Source: Akkermansiaceae bacterium (GTDB taxonomy: Bacteria; Verrucomicrobiota; Verrucomicrobiia; Verrucomicrobiales; Akkermansiaceae). Taken from it: a stretch of DNA of 58,785 bases. A model generated the notes under the pieces. It did not search any database and was not told the DNA's origin. It saw nothing but the letters and a program-made list of their open reading frames with translations. This document shows, piece by piece, positions 51,895 through 58,785 of the stretch. The stretch is taken from NCBI GenBank assembly GCA_903908495.1, contig CAIVSK010000252.1, positions 1 to 58,785 on the forward strand, written 5' to 3'. The position numbers and the translations under genes were made by a program. Positions within the stretch are counted from its first letter, which is position 1. The number at the start of each line of letters is the position of its first letter.

Positions 51895-52653
51895 ATGTCC
51901 CAGAACATCAGCCCTGAAGCCATCCTCCAGCAAGATTACCTCACCATTGGCCAGCTCGCCGCCTATCTCGGTTGGTCCCCCCGCTTCATCGAGGGCTTGG
52001 TGCGTGGCGAGCATCTGCCGGGCCTGGAAATCGACAACCAGTGGCGGTTCCGCCGTGATGACGTGGTCGACTGGCTCGAACAGAAGATCCAGACCCTGGA
52101 CACCGCCCGGGTGTCGGAACTGGAGGCGAAGATGGAGTCGTCACTGCTCACCGACGGAACGTTCCGCAGCCTCCGGACCGACCGCCTGGCATCGCGCCTG
52201 CCACTCAACGGCATCGCACTCGATGGGCCGCAGTCGACGAAGTCGGAAGTGTTGCATTCGATCACAGCACTGGCGGAAGCCACCGGACTGCTGTTTGACA
52301 AGGACTACCTGCTGACCTCGCTGGTGGATCGCGAGTCGCTTTGTAGCACCGCCATGCCGGGCGGTGTGGCCCTCCTTCATCCCCGGCGGCCGATTCCTGC
52401 CGTCATCCAACGGCAGTTTCTGTGTTTCCTGCGCAGCGCCAGGCCGGTGAACTTCGGGGCCGAGGACGGCGAGGGCACTTCGATCTTCTTCTTGCTGTGC
52501 GCCCCGGACGACCGCTCGCACTTGCATGGCTTGGCCCGCCTGGCCCGCATCCTCCACGGCGGCGGCCTTGAGAAACTCAAATCGGCGAATTCAGCCGAGG
52601 ATGTGCTGGCGGCGCTGGCGGCAGCCGAAGCCACCATCGAGGCCAAGGCTTGA
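51895..52653 (+). CDS. HTH (excisionase-type) / PTS EIIA-like fusion protein
   Basis: A 252-residue cytoplasmic protein. Residues ~15-62 form a MerR/excisionase-type DNA-binding domain ('YLTIGQLAAYLGWSPRFIEG' ... 'WRFRRDDVVDWLEQK'). After a linker, residues ~100-245 resemble the fructose/nitrogen-type PTS EIIA domain: 'GPQSTKSEVLHSITALAEAT', 'LLTSLVDRESLCSTAMPGGV' and the expected phospho-histidine H162 in 'GGVALLHPRRP'. No EIIB/C transporter or HPr gene is nearby. It is probably a transcription regulator whose activity depends on EIIA phosphorylation (inference). It lies upstream of the sigma factor/kinase pair and could regulate it. Confidence 0.82.
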   Translation: MSQNISPEAILQQDYLTIGQLAAYLGWSPRFIEGLVRGEHLPGLEIDNQWRFRRDDVVDWLEQKIQTLDTARVSELEAKMESSLLTDGTFRSLRTDRLASRLPLNGIALDGPQSTKSEVLHSITALAEATGLLFDKDYLLTSLVDRESLCSTAMPGGVALLHPRRPIPAVIQRQFLCFLRSARPVNFGAEDGEGTSIFFLLCAPDDRSHLHGLARLARILHGGGLEKLKSANSAEDVLAALAAAEATIEAKA

Positions 52654-52707
52654 GCGTCTGCCAAGCGCCCGCCAGCGGGCCAATCCGGGCGACCGGATCG
52701 CCGCGCC

Positions 52708-52773
52708 GTGGCTTTGCAGTGGCTTTGCCGTGGCTTTGCCGTGGCTTTGCGGTGGTTTGGCCGTTGACAAGCC
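52708..52773 (+). repeat. 11-bp tandem repeat array upstream of the ECF sigma gene
   Basis: Six consecutive 11-bp units: GTGGCTTTGCA, GTGGCTTTGCC (twice), GTGGCTTTGCG, then the degenerate GTGGTTTGGCC and GTTGACAAGCC. The first four are identical except at the last base. The 11-bp period is about one helical turn, so each unit presents the same DNA face. The last unit contains TTGACA, the -35 box of the promoter described next. The array looks like a set of phased binding sites for a regulator of the sigma factor/kinase operon. Confidence 0.8.
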
Positions 52774-52791
52774 GCAGTGGCGTCGTAGATT
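52764..52791 (+). promoter_or_regulatory. sigma-70-type promoter for the ECF sigma/kinase operon
   Basis: Perfect -35 TTGACA (52764-52769), 16-bp spacer and -10 TAGATT (52786-52791, 4 of 6 consensus bases). Transcription would start near 52798. The leader contains a hairpin CGTGAT (52805-52810) / ATCACG (52823-52828), extended by GGG/CCC pairing, ending 8 bases before the ATG at 52837. It could affect translation initiation. Confidence 0.6.
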
Positions 52792-52836
52792 CGTCGGCAC
52801 AAATCGTGATGGGAGCCCCCCGATCACGCCCAACCC

Positions 52837-53367
52837 ATGACATTGCCCACCGCTCCAGACCCGATGCGTTCGGATGAGTTGCAAGCGCCGCTCTACCATG
52901 AGCTGCGCCAACTTGCCGCCTTCCAGATGGCGCGCGAGGCTGCGGGCCAGACGATCCAGGCCACCGAGTTGGTCCACGAAGCGTGGATCCGGCTGTCCGG
53001 CAACGAGCGGTGGCAAGACCCACATCACTTCCTGGCCACCGCAGCGCGCACGATGCGGCGGATCCTGACGGACCGCGCCCGGCGCAAATCCAGGATCAAG
53101 CACGGCGGCGAGTTTGTGCGGGTTGGCATGACCAGCGCGGAAGCCGCCACCTCACTACCGGAGGACCAAGTGCTGCTCATCGACGAGGCGCTCGAACGCT
53201 TTGAACAAATTGATCCGCTGCGGGCTCGTGTGGTCACCCTCAAGTTTTTCGGCGACCTGTCGAATCACGAGGTGGCGGTGGAACTTGGTGTCACCGAGCG
53301 CAGCGTCGAGCGCTATTGGGCGTTTGCCAAGGCCTGGTTGTATCGCGAGGTCAGTCAGCAGGTCTGA
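52837..53367 (+). CDS. ECF-type RNA polymerase sigma factor (TIGR02999-like)
   Basis: A 176-residue sigma-70-family factor. Region 2 appears as 'LYHELRQLAAFQMAREAAGQ' then 'TIQATELVHEAWIRLSGNER' and 'HHFLATAARTMRRILTDRAR'. Region 4 is the HTH 'FGDLSNHEVAVELGVTERSV'. These match the TIGR02999 group found in Acidobacteria, Planctomycetes and Verrucomicrobia, which is typically encoded next to a serine/threonine kinase instead of an anti-sigma factor. Here a kinase gene starts 24 bp downstream, so phosphorylation may control its activity. Confidence 0.9.
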   Translation: MTLPTAPDPMRSDELQAPLYHELRQLAAFQMAREAAGQTIQATELVHEAWIRLSGNERWQDPHHFLATAARTMRRILTDRARRKSRIKHGGEFVRVGMTSAEAATSLPEDQVLLIDEALERFEQIDPLRARVVTLKFFGDLSNHEVAVELGVTERSVERYWAFAKAWLYREVSQQV

Positions 53368-53391
53368 TCCCTGCGCAGCTTCTTCTCGCCC

Positions 53392-55650
53392 ATGACCGAG
53401 ACCCCCTATCAACGCGAACAGCAGCTCTACGACAAAGCCTTGGAAATCGCGCCCGGGCCGGCACGACAGGCGTTCCTTGATGCCGCCTGTGGCGACGATG
53501 CCACACTGCACGCCGCGCTGACCGGGCTGCTGGTGTCCAACGCCGCAGCCGACGCATTTTTTGCCGATGGATCCCACACCCTGGTGCAGCTGGTCACCTC
53601 GATTCCGCCGGACGAGCTCGCCAACGAGGGCAATCCGGCCATCGGCACCAGCATCGGCCCCTATCAAATCGTTGAACTCATCGGCGAGGGCGGTTGCGGC
53701 TCGGTTTTCGTCGCCGAGCAAACCCAGCCGTTGCGGCGGCGCGTGGCCCTCAAGATCATCCGCGTGGGGATGGACACCAAGGCGGTCGTCGCCCGCTTCG
53801 AGGCCGAGCGGCAGGCACTGGCCCTGATGGATCACCCGCACATCGCGCAGGTGCTGGACGCCGGAACCACCCAGACCGGCCTGCCCTACTTCGTCATGGA
53901 ACTGGTGCATGGGTCCTCCATCACCCGCTACTGCGATGAGCACATGCTGACCATCGCCGAGCGCCTCCGGCTGTTGGTACAAGTCTGCAACGCCATCCAA
54001 CACGCCCACCAGAAAGGCGTCATCCACCGCGACATCAAACCGTCCAACATTCTAATCACGCTGCATGACGGCCAGCCGGTGCCCAAGGTCATCGATTTCG
54101 GCATCGCCAAAACCACCAACATCCCGCTCAACGAAATCGCGCTGCTGACGCACGACGCCCAGCTGCTCGGCACCCCGGCCTACATGAGCCCGGAGCAGGC
54201 CGACCGCAACGGCCAGGGCCTCGACACCCGCAGTGATATCTACAGTCTCGGCGTGTTGCTGTACGAACTTCTAACCGGCCGGCCGCCGTTTGATCCGGCC
54301 GAGCTTGCCAGCTCCGGCATGAGCGAACTGCTGCGCACCTTGCGCGAAACCGAGCCGCCGCTGCCCTCGGCGCTGCTTGGGAGCCTCGCGCCGGAGGCCC
54401 TCGCCGACCTCGCCCGCTGCCGAGCCACGGAGGGTTCCGCCCTGCTGGGCGCGGTGCGCGGCGACCTCGATTGGATCACCTCCAAGGCCATGGCCAAGGA
54501 CCGCTCCCGGCGCTACGAGTCGACTCACGGGTTTGCCGCGGATCTCGCGCGCCACCTTGCCCACGAACCCGTCGTCGCGCGTCCGCCGACACGGCGCTAT
54601 GTCCTGCAGAAACTCGTCCACCGCAATCGGGGGCTGTTTGCGTCCGTCGCGGTCATGGTGGCGATTCTGGTCATCGCCACCGGGGTTTCCACCCGCCTTT
54701 ACTGGCGTGAGCGCGAGGCCCGCCAGAGCCTGTCGAAAGCCACCGAACTGCAAACCTCGCTGCGTGAGGAGGCAGACCGCCGGCGCAAGCAAGCCGACCA
54801 ACTGCGGCTGCAGGCGGAAGCCCGTGAAGCCATCACCAAGGCGGTGGTGCTGCTGCGCTGCGGGGATTTTCCGGCGGCCGACGCGCTCGTCAGCGGGGCG
54901 CCGTTGATTCAGCCCACCCCGGAGGGCGCGGACGTGTTCCGGCGCCTCGGCGAGTGGCACGTGGCCCATGGCCGCTGGCGCGCCGCCGCCGCGCGCTTTT
55001 CCTATCTCGTCGAGGTCAACGCCCTCGACGGCAGTGACATCCCGTCGATGGACCACCTGCGGGCCGGACCGGTGTTGATCCAATCCGGCGATGTGACCGG
55101 ATTCGAAAATTTCCGCCGCAAGATGCTCGGCCGCTTTGTCGGCAAGGCGGACGTGATTTGCGCCGAGCGCAGCGTCAAGGTGATGCTGCTGGTACCGGCG
55201 AGTGCCGCATTGATGCGCCAACTCGACCCTCTCATTGAGGCGTCGGTGGCCTCCCTGACCGATTTCGACGTGCATGCGTCCTCCGGCAGTGTGTACGAGT
55301 CCGAGGTGTGGCGGATGGACTCGGTGGCGCTCGGCGAGTACCGCCGCGGCAACTTCGCTCAGGCCGAAAATTGGGCGCGCAAATGCTTGGCGTCCGCCAC
55401 CATCGATGAATCGCGCCAAGCCTGCGCGCGGGTCCTGCTGGTGCTGGCCCTCCACCAACAGGCCCGCCATGACGAGGCTCGCGCGGAACTCGAACCCGTC
55501 AGCCGGTTGATCCTGGCGAAATTCACCCAGGACCAGCGGATTGATGAGAACGCCGGCGGCTGGTGGCCCGACTGGCTCATCGCCCGCATCCTGCTGCGCG
55601 AGGCGGAGACCCTCGTCCTCAGCGAACCGCTCGCCGGCACCGCCCGCTAA
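53392..55650 (+). CDS. transmembrane serine/threonine protein kinase
   Basis: A 752-residue Hanks-type kinase. The kinase domain (~88-395) has a glycine-rich loop 'GEGGCGSV' (98-105), ATP lysine K121 in 'VALKIIRVG', catalytic 'HRDIKPSN' (D214), 'DFG' (D235) and 'APE'-like 'SPEQ'. A membrane helix at ~413-435 ('LFASVAVMVAILVIATGV') leads to a helical or coiled-coil stretch ('SLREEADRRRKQADQLRLQA') and ~280 residues of probably extracytoplasmic helical domain with no sensor family I recognise. It follows the sigma factor by 24 bp and is probably co-transcribed with it. Confidence 0.93.
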   Translation: MTETPYQREQQLYDKALEIAPGPARQAFLDAACGDDATLHAALTGLLVSNAAADAFFADGSHTLVQLVTSIPPDELANEGNPAIGTSIGPYQIVELIGEGGCGSVFVAEQTQPLRRRVALKIIRVGMDTKAVVARFEAERQALALMDHPHIAQVLDAGTTQTGLPYFVMELVHGSSITRYCDEHMLTIAERLRLLVQVCNAIQHAHQKGVIHRDIKPSNILITLHDGQPVPKVIDFGIAKTTNIPLNEIALLTHDAQLLGTPAYMSPEQADRNGQGLDTRSDIYSLGVLLYELLTGRPPFDPAELASSGMSELLRTLRETEPPLPSALLGSLAPEALADLARCRATEGSALLGAVRGDLDWITSKAMAKDRSRRYESTHGFAADLARHLAHEPVVARPPTRRYVLQKLVHRNRGLFASVAVMVAILVIATGVSTRLYWREREARQSLSKATELQTSLREEADRRRKQADQLRLQAEAREAITKAVVLLRCGDFPAADALVSGAPLIQPTPEGADVFRRLGEWHVAHGRWRAAAARFSYLVEVNALDGSDIPSMDHLRAGPVLIQSGDVTGFENFRRKMLGRFVGKADVICAERSVKVMLLVPASAALMRQLDPLIEASVASLTDFDVHASSGSVYESEVWRMDSVALGEYRRGNFAQAENWARKCLASATIDESRQACARVLLVLALHQQARHDEARAELEPVSRLILAKFTQDQRIDENAGGWWPDWLIARILLREAETLVLSEPLAGTAR

Positions 55651-55740
55651 CAAGCACGCCGCACCGTGCAGCCGCACAAATACCCTCTCGCGGGGCTTTA
55701 CGCGGCGGGCAAATCGCCTACCTTTGGGTCCCAATTGATC

Positions 55741-56505
55741 GTGACGACAGAAAAACTCGACACCCAGCAGGCCGTGGAACTCGCGGAAGGCGTGGAAATC
55801 CGCTTGCGGGTGGCCGGGCCGATGTTGCGTGCCGGTGCCTATGCGCTGGATCTGCTGATTCGCGGCGTGGTGATGATCGTGGCGTCCATCGGCATGGGAT
55901 TGTTAGGCATCGCCATCGGCCAGCGCCTGGTCACCGGGGCGTTGCTGCTGGCGTGGTTTTTGCTGGAGTGGTTCTATCCGGTGCTGTTCGAGGCGGGCAA
56001 ACGCGGTGCCACGCCCGGCAAGCGCATCCTCGGGCTGCGGGTCGTGCAGGCCACCGGCTCGCCGATCACCGCCGGCCAGGCAATTGTTAGAAACTTCCTC
56101 CGCTGGGTGGATGGCATGCCGTTTTTCACCTATGGCTGCGGCATGGCGAGTTGCCTGGCGACGCGGCGTTTCCAACGGCTGGGCGATCTGGCGGCTGGCA
56201 CGGTGGTCATTTATGAGCGCGTGACTCCATCACCGGCGCTCGCGGCGCCGCCGCCGATCACTCCGGTCCCCCTGCCGGTGGGACTCAGCGCCGATGAGAC
56301 GCGCGCCTTGGTGCGCTTTCGCGAGCGCGCCGGTCTGTGGTCGGCCGCACGCCGCGAGGAAATCGCCGATCAGGCGAGCGCCCTGAGCGGTGCCAGCGGC
56401 GCGCCGGGTGTCAGCCGCCTGATGGCGATGGCCCACTGGGTGCAGGACAAAAAACAGTCGGCGGGAGCCGGCGGCCGCAACGGGGACCGACCTAACAAAA
56501 AGTGA
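55741..56505 (+). CDS. RDD-family membrane protein
   Basis: A 254-residue inner-membrane protein. The RDD domain begins 'GPMLRAGAYALDLLIRGVVM' (the R...D pair) and has about three hydrophobic helices up to 'TYGCGMASCLATRRFQRLGD'. The C-terminal ~80 residues are soluble and Pro/Ala-rich. GTG at 55741 is chosen because 'VTTEKLDTQQAVELAEGVEI' is the usual N-terminus; the frame is open to a GTG at 55666. RDD proteins often sit with SpoIIM, DUF4129, MoxR ATPase and DUF58 genes; the next two genes fit. Confidence 0.85.
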   Translation: MTTEKLDTQQAVELAEGVEIRLRVAGPMLRAGAYALDLLIRGVVMIVASIGMGLLGIAIGQRLVTGALLLAWFLLEWFYPVLFEAGKRGATPGKRILGLRVVQATGSPITAGQAIVRNFLRWVDGMPFFTYGCGMASCLATRRFQRLGDLAAGTVVIYERVTPSPALAAPPPITPVPLPVGLSADETRALVRFRERAGLWSAARREEIADQASALSGASGAPGVSRLMAMAHWVQDKKQSAGAGGRNGDRPNKK

Positions 56506-56512
56506 CACGCCG

Positions 56513-57487
56513 ATGACTGTTGGGGACTTCGAGGACAAGAACAAGCAGCGCTGGGCCGAGTATGAGCGCTTGGTCGAGGCCATGGAGCGCGGCCGCCCGG
56601 GGCCGGAGGCGGGCCAGTTGCCGCGGCGCTTCCGCGAGCTGTGTGTGGATTTGGCGTTGGCGCAATCGCGGATGTATGGCGAGCGACTCACCGACCGGCT
56701 CAACGCGCAGGTGATCCGCGGCTATGAGATGCTGTATCGGAACCGGCGGGCCGGCTGGGAGAAGTTTGCCGAGTTTGTGGCGGTGGGGTTTCCGCAGGCG
56801 CTGCGGCGGGAATGGCGGCTGTTGTGGTTGTGCAACGCGGTGTTCTGGCTGCCATTTGTGGCGGTGATGGTTTCCGCCCACTTTGACCTCCAATGGGTGC
56901 AGGCGATTCTCGGCAGCGACGGAATGGCCGCCATGGACCGGATGTATGGCGGCAGGGAGGATCAAATCGCACATCTGCGCGAAGAATACGGGTCGAATTT
57001 CATGATGTTCTGCCACTACATCCGCAACAACGTCGGCATCGACTTCCGGACCTTCGCCGGCGGCATGGCAGCGGGGCTGGGCAGCTTGTTTTTCCTGCTG
57101 TTCAACGGCATCTACATGGGCGCGGCCGCCGGCTACGTGAATCACGCGGGCAATCCCGAAGCGTTCTGGACGTTTGTCAGCGGGCACGCCCCGTTTGAAT
57201 TGTTAGGCATGGTGGTGGCAGGCATGGCCGGCATGCGCTTGGGGCTGGCGCTGTTGCGTCCCGGCCGGCTGCCGCGGGTGAGGGCCTTGGCGGAGGCGGC
57301 CAGGCAGGCGTTGCCATTGATTTTGGGGGCGGCGCTGATGACCGGGCTGGCGGCGGTGGTGGAGGGTTTCTGGTCCGCGCAGTTGTTGCCATCCGGCTTG
57401 AAATACGGCGTCGGCATCGCCGGCTGGGTGTTGCTCATCGCCTATTTCAGCCTGGCGGGAAGGAGGGTTGGGGATGCGTCTCGATGA
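56513..57487 (+). CDS. stage II sporulation protein M (SpoIIM)-like membrane protein
   Basis: A 324-residue inner-membrane protein. An N-terminal cytoplasmic helical part (~1-105, 'AEYERLVEAMERGRPGPEAG', 'LALAQSRMYGERLTDRLNAQ') is followed by membrane helices: 'LLWLCNAVFWLPFVAVMVSA', 'AGLGSLFFLLFNGIYMGAAA', 'LLGMVVAGMAGMRLGLALL' and two more. In non-sporulating bacteria this family accompanies RDD, DUF4129 and MoxR-type genes; its role is not established. It starts 7 bp after the RDD gene and overlaps the next gene by 14 bp. Confidence 0.87.
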   Translation: MTVGDFEDKNKQRWAEYERLVEAMERGRPGPEAGQLPRRFRELCVDLALAQSRMYGERLTDRLNAQVIRGYEMLYRNRRAGWEKFAEFVAVGFPQALRREWRLLWLCNAVFWLPFVAVMVSAHFDLQWVQAILGSDGMAAMDRMYGGREDQIAHLREEYGSNFMMFCHYIRNNVGIDFRTFAGGMAAGLGSLFFLLFNGIYMGAAAGYVNHAGNPEAFWTFVSGHAPFELLGMVVAGMAGMRLGLALLRPGRLPRVRALAEAARQALPLILGAALMTGLAAVVEGFWSAQLLPSGLKYGVGIAGWVLLIAYFSLAGRRVGDASR

Positions 57488-58785
57488 AGTGACCGCGGAA
57501 ATCCGCCCGCGCAGTGATTGGGAGTCGGTCGACCTCGGCTTCGCGCTGGTGCGGCGCGACTTTTGGCGCTGCCTGCTGCTGTGGTGGCTGGCGCTCGGCC
57601 CGCTGATGGTAGTGGCCGGGTGGTGGTTGTGGGACTCACCCGTGCTGTTCGTGATGCTGGTCTGGTGGTGCAAGCCGGCCGCCTCGCGGTTGGTGTTGTT
57701 TCAACTCAGCCGGCGCCTCTTCGGCGAGCAACCCGGCTGGGCCGCGATCTGGCGCGAACTGCCGCGGGTCTGGTGGCGGCGGTTTTTCTATCGGTTCGGG
57801 TGGGCCCGCATGTCGCCGTGGCAACCGGTCACCCTGGCGGTGGAGGAACTCGAGGGGCTACGCGGCAGGGCCTACTCCCAACGTGTGGCGCAGGTGGCGC
57901 GGCGCGGTGGAGGGGCGGTGGTATGGACGTATTTGATAGCGGAGGTATCCGCCGGGTGGTTTGGGTTGGCCTTGTTTGCCTTGATCGCGATGTTGGTGCC
58001 CGAGGGCCAGGATGCGCCGTGGACCCGCGCGCTGGAGGAGTGGGACGGCAGTCCGCTGGACGTGCCGCTGCTTTTGTTGCACTGCATCGCCGGCTGCGTG
58101 CTGGTGGCAATGTCCCTCGCGGATGTTTTCCTAACAGGGTCCGGTTTCGGCCTGTACATCAACACCCGGACCTGGATCGAAGGCTGGGATGTGGAGCTGG
58201 CCTTCCGGCGGATGGCCCAGCGCCTGGCCAAGGTGATGACGGTGGTGCTGGTGGCGGGCTGCTGCCTGGTGCCGGCTGCCGGCCGGGCGGATCCGGCGGC
58301 GGAGCCGGAGCCGGTGGCCGAACGCACGCCCCACGCGGTCATCGAGCAGATCAAGGCGCAGCCTGACTTTTTGGTGCACAAGATCAAAGTGCCCGTGGCC
58401 AAGGGCGAGCGCCCATCCGGCGGCTGGGCGACTGGCGCGTTCGGCGGGTTGCTGGCCTGGGTGTTTGGCGTGGCGGCGCTGGCCCTCGTCATCGGCGGCA
58501 TCGGCTGGCTGTGCTGGAAATACCTGGGCCTCTTAGCACTGGGCGGCGGGCGCGCCAAGCCGCCGCGAGCCGTGGCGGCGCGAGTGGTGATGGGCCTGGA
58601 AGTGGCACCGGAATCGCTGCCGCCGGACATTCCCGGCGCGGTGTGGAGCTTGTGGCAAAAGGGGCGGCGGCAGGAGGCGCTGGGCCTGCTCTATCGCGGG
58701 ACAATTTCCCGGGTCATCGAGCACGGCCAGGTCGAAATTCGCCAGGCGGACACCGAAGGCGATTGTCTGCGGCGCGTGGAGCAGG
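57474..58785 (+). CDS. DUF4129 membrane protein (partial, runs off the window)
   Basis: An open frame from ATG 57474 to the window edge (437 codons, no stop), preceded by AGGAGG seven bases upstream, the best ribosome-binding site in the region. It overlaps the SpoIIM-like gene by 14 bp. It begins MRLDEVTAEIRPRSDWESVD, has membrane helices near 'LLLWWLALGPLMVVAGWWLW', 'WFGLALFALIAMLV', 'LLLLHCIAGCVLVAMSLADV' and 'LLAWVFGVAALALVIGGIGW', and then a soluble domain 'VWSLWQKGRRQEALGLLYRG' ... 'VEIRQADTEGDCLRR' that fits DUF4129. In such clusters DUF4350, MoxR ATPase and DUF58 genes usually follow; they would lie to the right of the window. Confidence 0.82.
   Translation, partial: MRLDEVTAEIRPRSDWESVDLGFALVRRDFWRCLLLWWLALGPLMVVAGWWLWDSPVLFVMLVWWCKPAASRLVLFQLSRRLFGEQPGWAAIWRELPRVWWRRFFYRFGWARMSPWQPVTLAVEELEGLRGRAYSQRVAQVARRGGGAVVWTYLIAEVSAGWFGLALFALIAMLVPEGQDAPWTRALEEWDGSPLDVPLLLLHCIAGCVLVAMSLADVFLTGSGFGLYINTRTWIEGWDVELAFRRMAQRLAKVMTVVLVAGCCLVPAAGRADPAAEPEPVAERTPHAVIEQIKAQPDFLVHKIKVPVAKGERPSGGWATGAFGGLLAWVFGVAALALVIGGIGWLCWKYLGLLALGGGRAKPPRAVAARVVMGLEVAPESLPPDIPGAVWSLWQKGRRQEALGLLYRGTISRVIEHGQVEIRQADTEGDCLRRVEQ

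Noticed and set aside
57518-58366. 282-codon plus-strand frame over the start of the DUF4129 gene
   Set aside because: Its translation is Arg/Gly/Ala-rich with no domain. The frame from 57474 has AGGAGG, membrane helices and a DUF4129 domain and stays open to the window end.

Overview
The window (58,785 bp, GC-rich, roughly 64% by eye) looks like a chromosomal segment of a Verrucomicrobiota bacterium, probably class Verrucomicrobiae. The grounds are giant secreted proteins built from autotransporter-associated beta-strand repeats, PKD-like and YDG-type modules that share a C-terminal 'DxDGxxNxxEY ... RLxV' tail; a sigma factor/Ser-Thr kinase pair; an RDD-SpoIIM-DUF4129 membrane cluster; and weak or absent Shine-Dalgarno sequences at many genes. 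I see no rRNA, tRNA, CRISPR, phage or transposase gene. The assignment rests on gene content only.

Layout. (1) 0.1-14.2 kb: two beta-strand-repeat surface proteins on the minus strand, a GntR/LacI-type regulator between them, and a secreted clan GH-A-like glycoside hydrolase with a CBM9-like domain. This looks like a surface polysaccharide locus. (2) 14.2-18.6 kb: housekeeping genes: M29 aminopeptidase, amidohydrolase, thioredoxin, a Pro-rich single-TM protein with a possible 25-residue membrane peptide behind it, and peptide deformylase. (3) 18.7-26.6 kb: a plus-strand run hisD-murJ-bioD-opgG-unknown-opgH, in which an unrecognised membrane-anchored protein sits between the two osmoregulated periplasmic glucan genes. 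(4) 26.6-29.6 kb: purT (minus) and a CPA2-type antiporter (plus). (5) 30-44.2 kb: two giant exported proteins. The second is a roughly 3,480-residue multidomain protein (GH20 hexosaminidase plus a zinc-metallopeptidase-like domain), split by one extra C near 40,733. The two proteins share an unrecognised module of about 200 residues, four copies in all. (6) 44.2-51.6 kb, minus strand: LutA-like Fe-S protein, an HtrA-like protein with all three triad positions substituted, dapB, a helical-repeat protein and a sigma-54 response regulator. Heptanucleotide repeats lie directly upstream of the lutA and dapB start codons. (7) 51.9-58.8 kb, plus strand: an HTH-PTS EIIA fusion, then an ECF sigma factor and its kinase behind a promoter preceded by 11-bp phased repeats, then RDD, SpoIIM-like and DUF4129 membrane proteins; the last runs off the window.

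The most interesting signals are: the 11-bp phased repeat array ending in a consensus -35 box upstream of the sigma factor/kinase pair; the three-copy palindromic element whose hairpins show covariation and which lies at gene 3' ends; the LIS-DFV module; the frameshifted giant hexosaminidase/peptidase; and the triad-less HtrA homologue.
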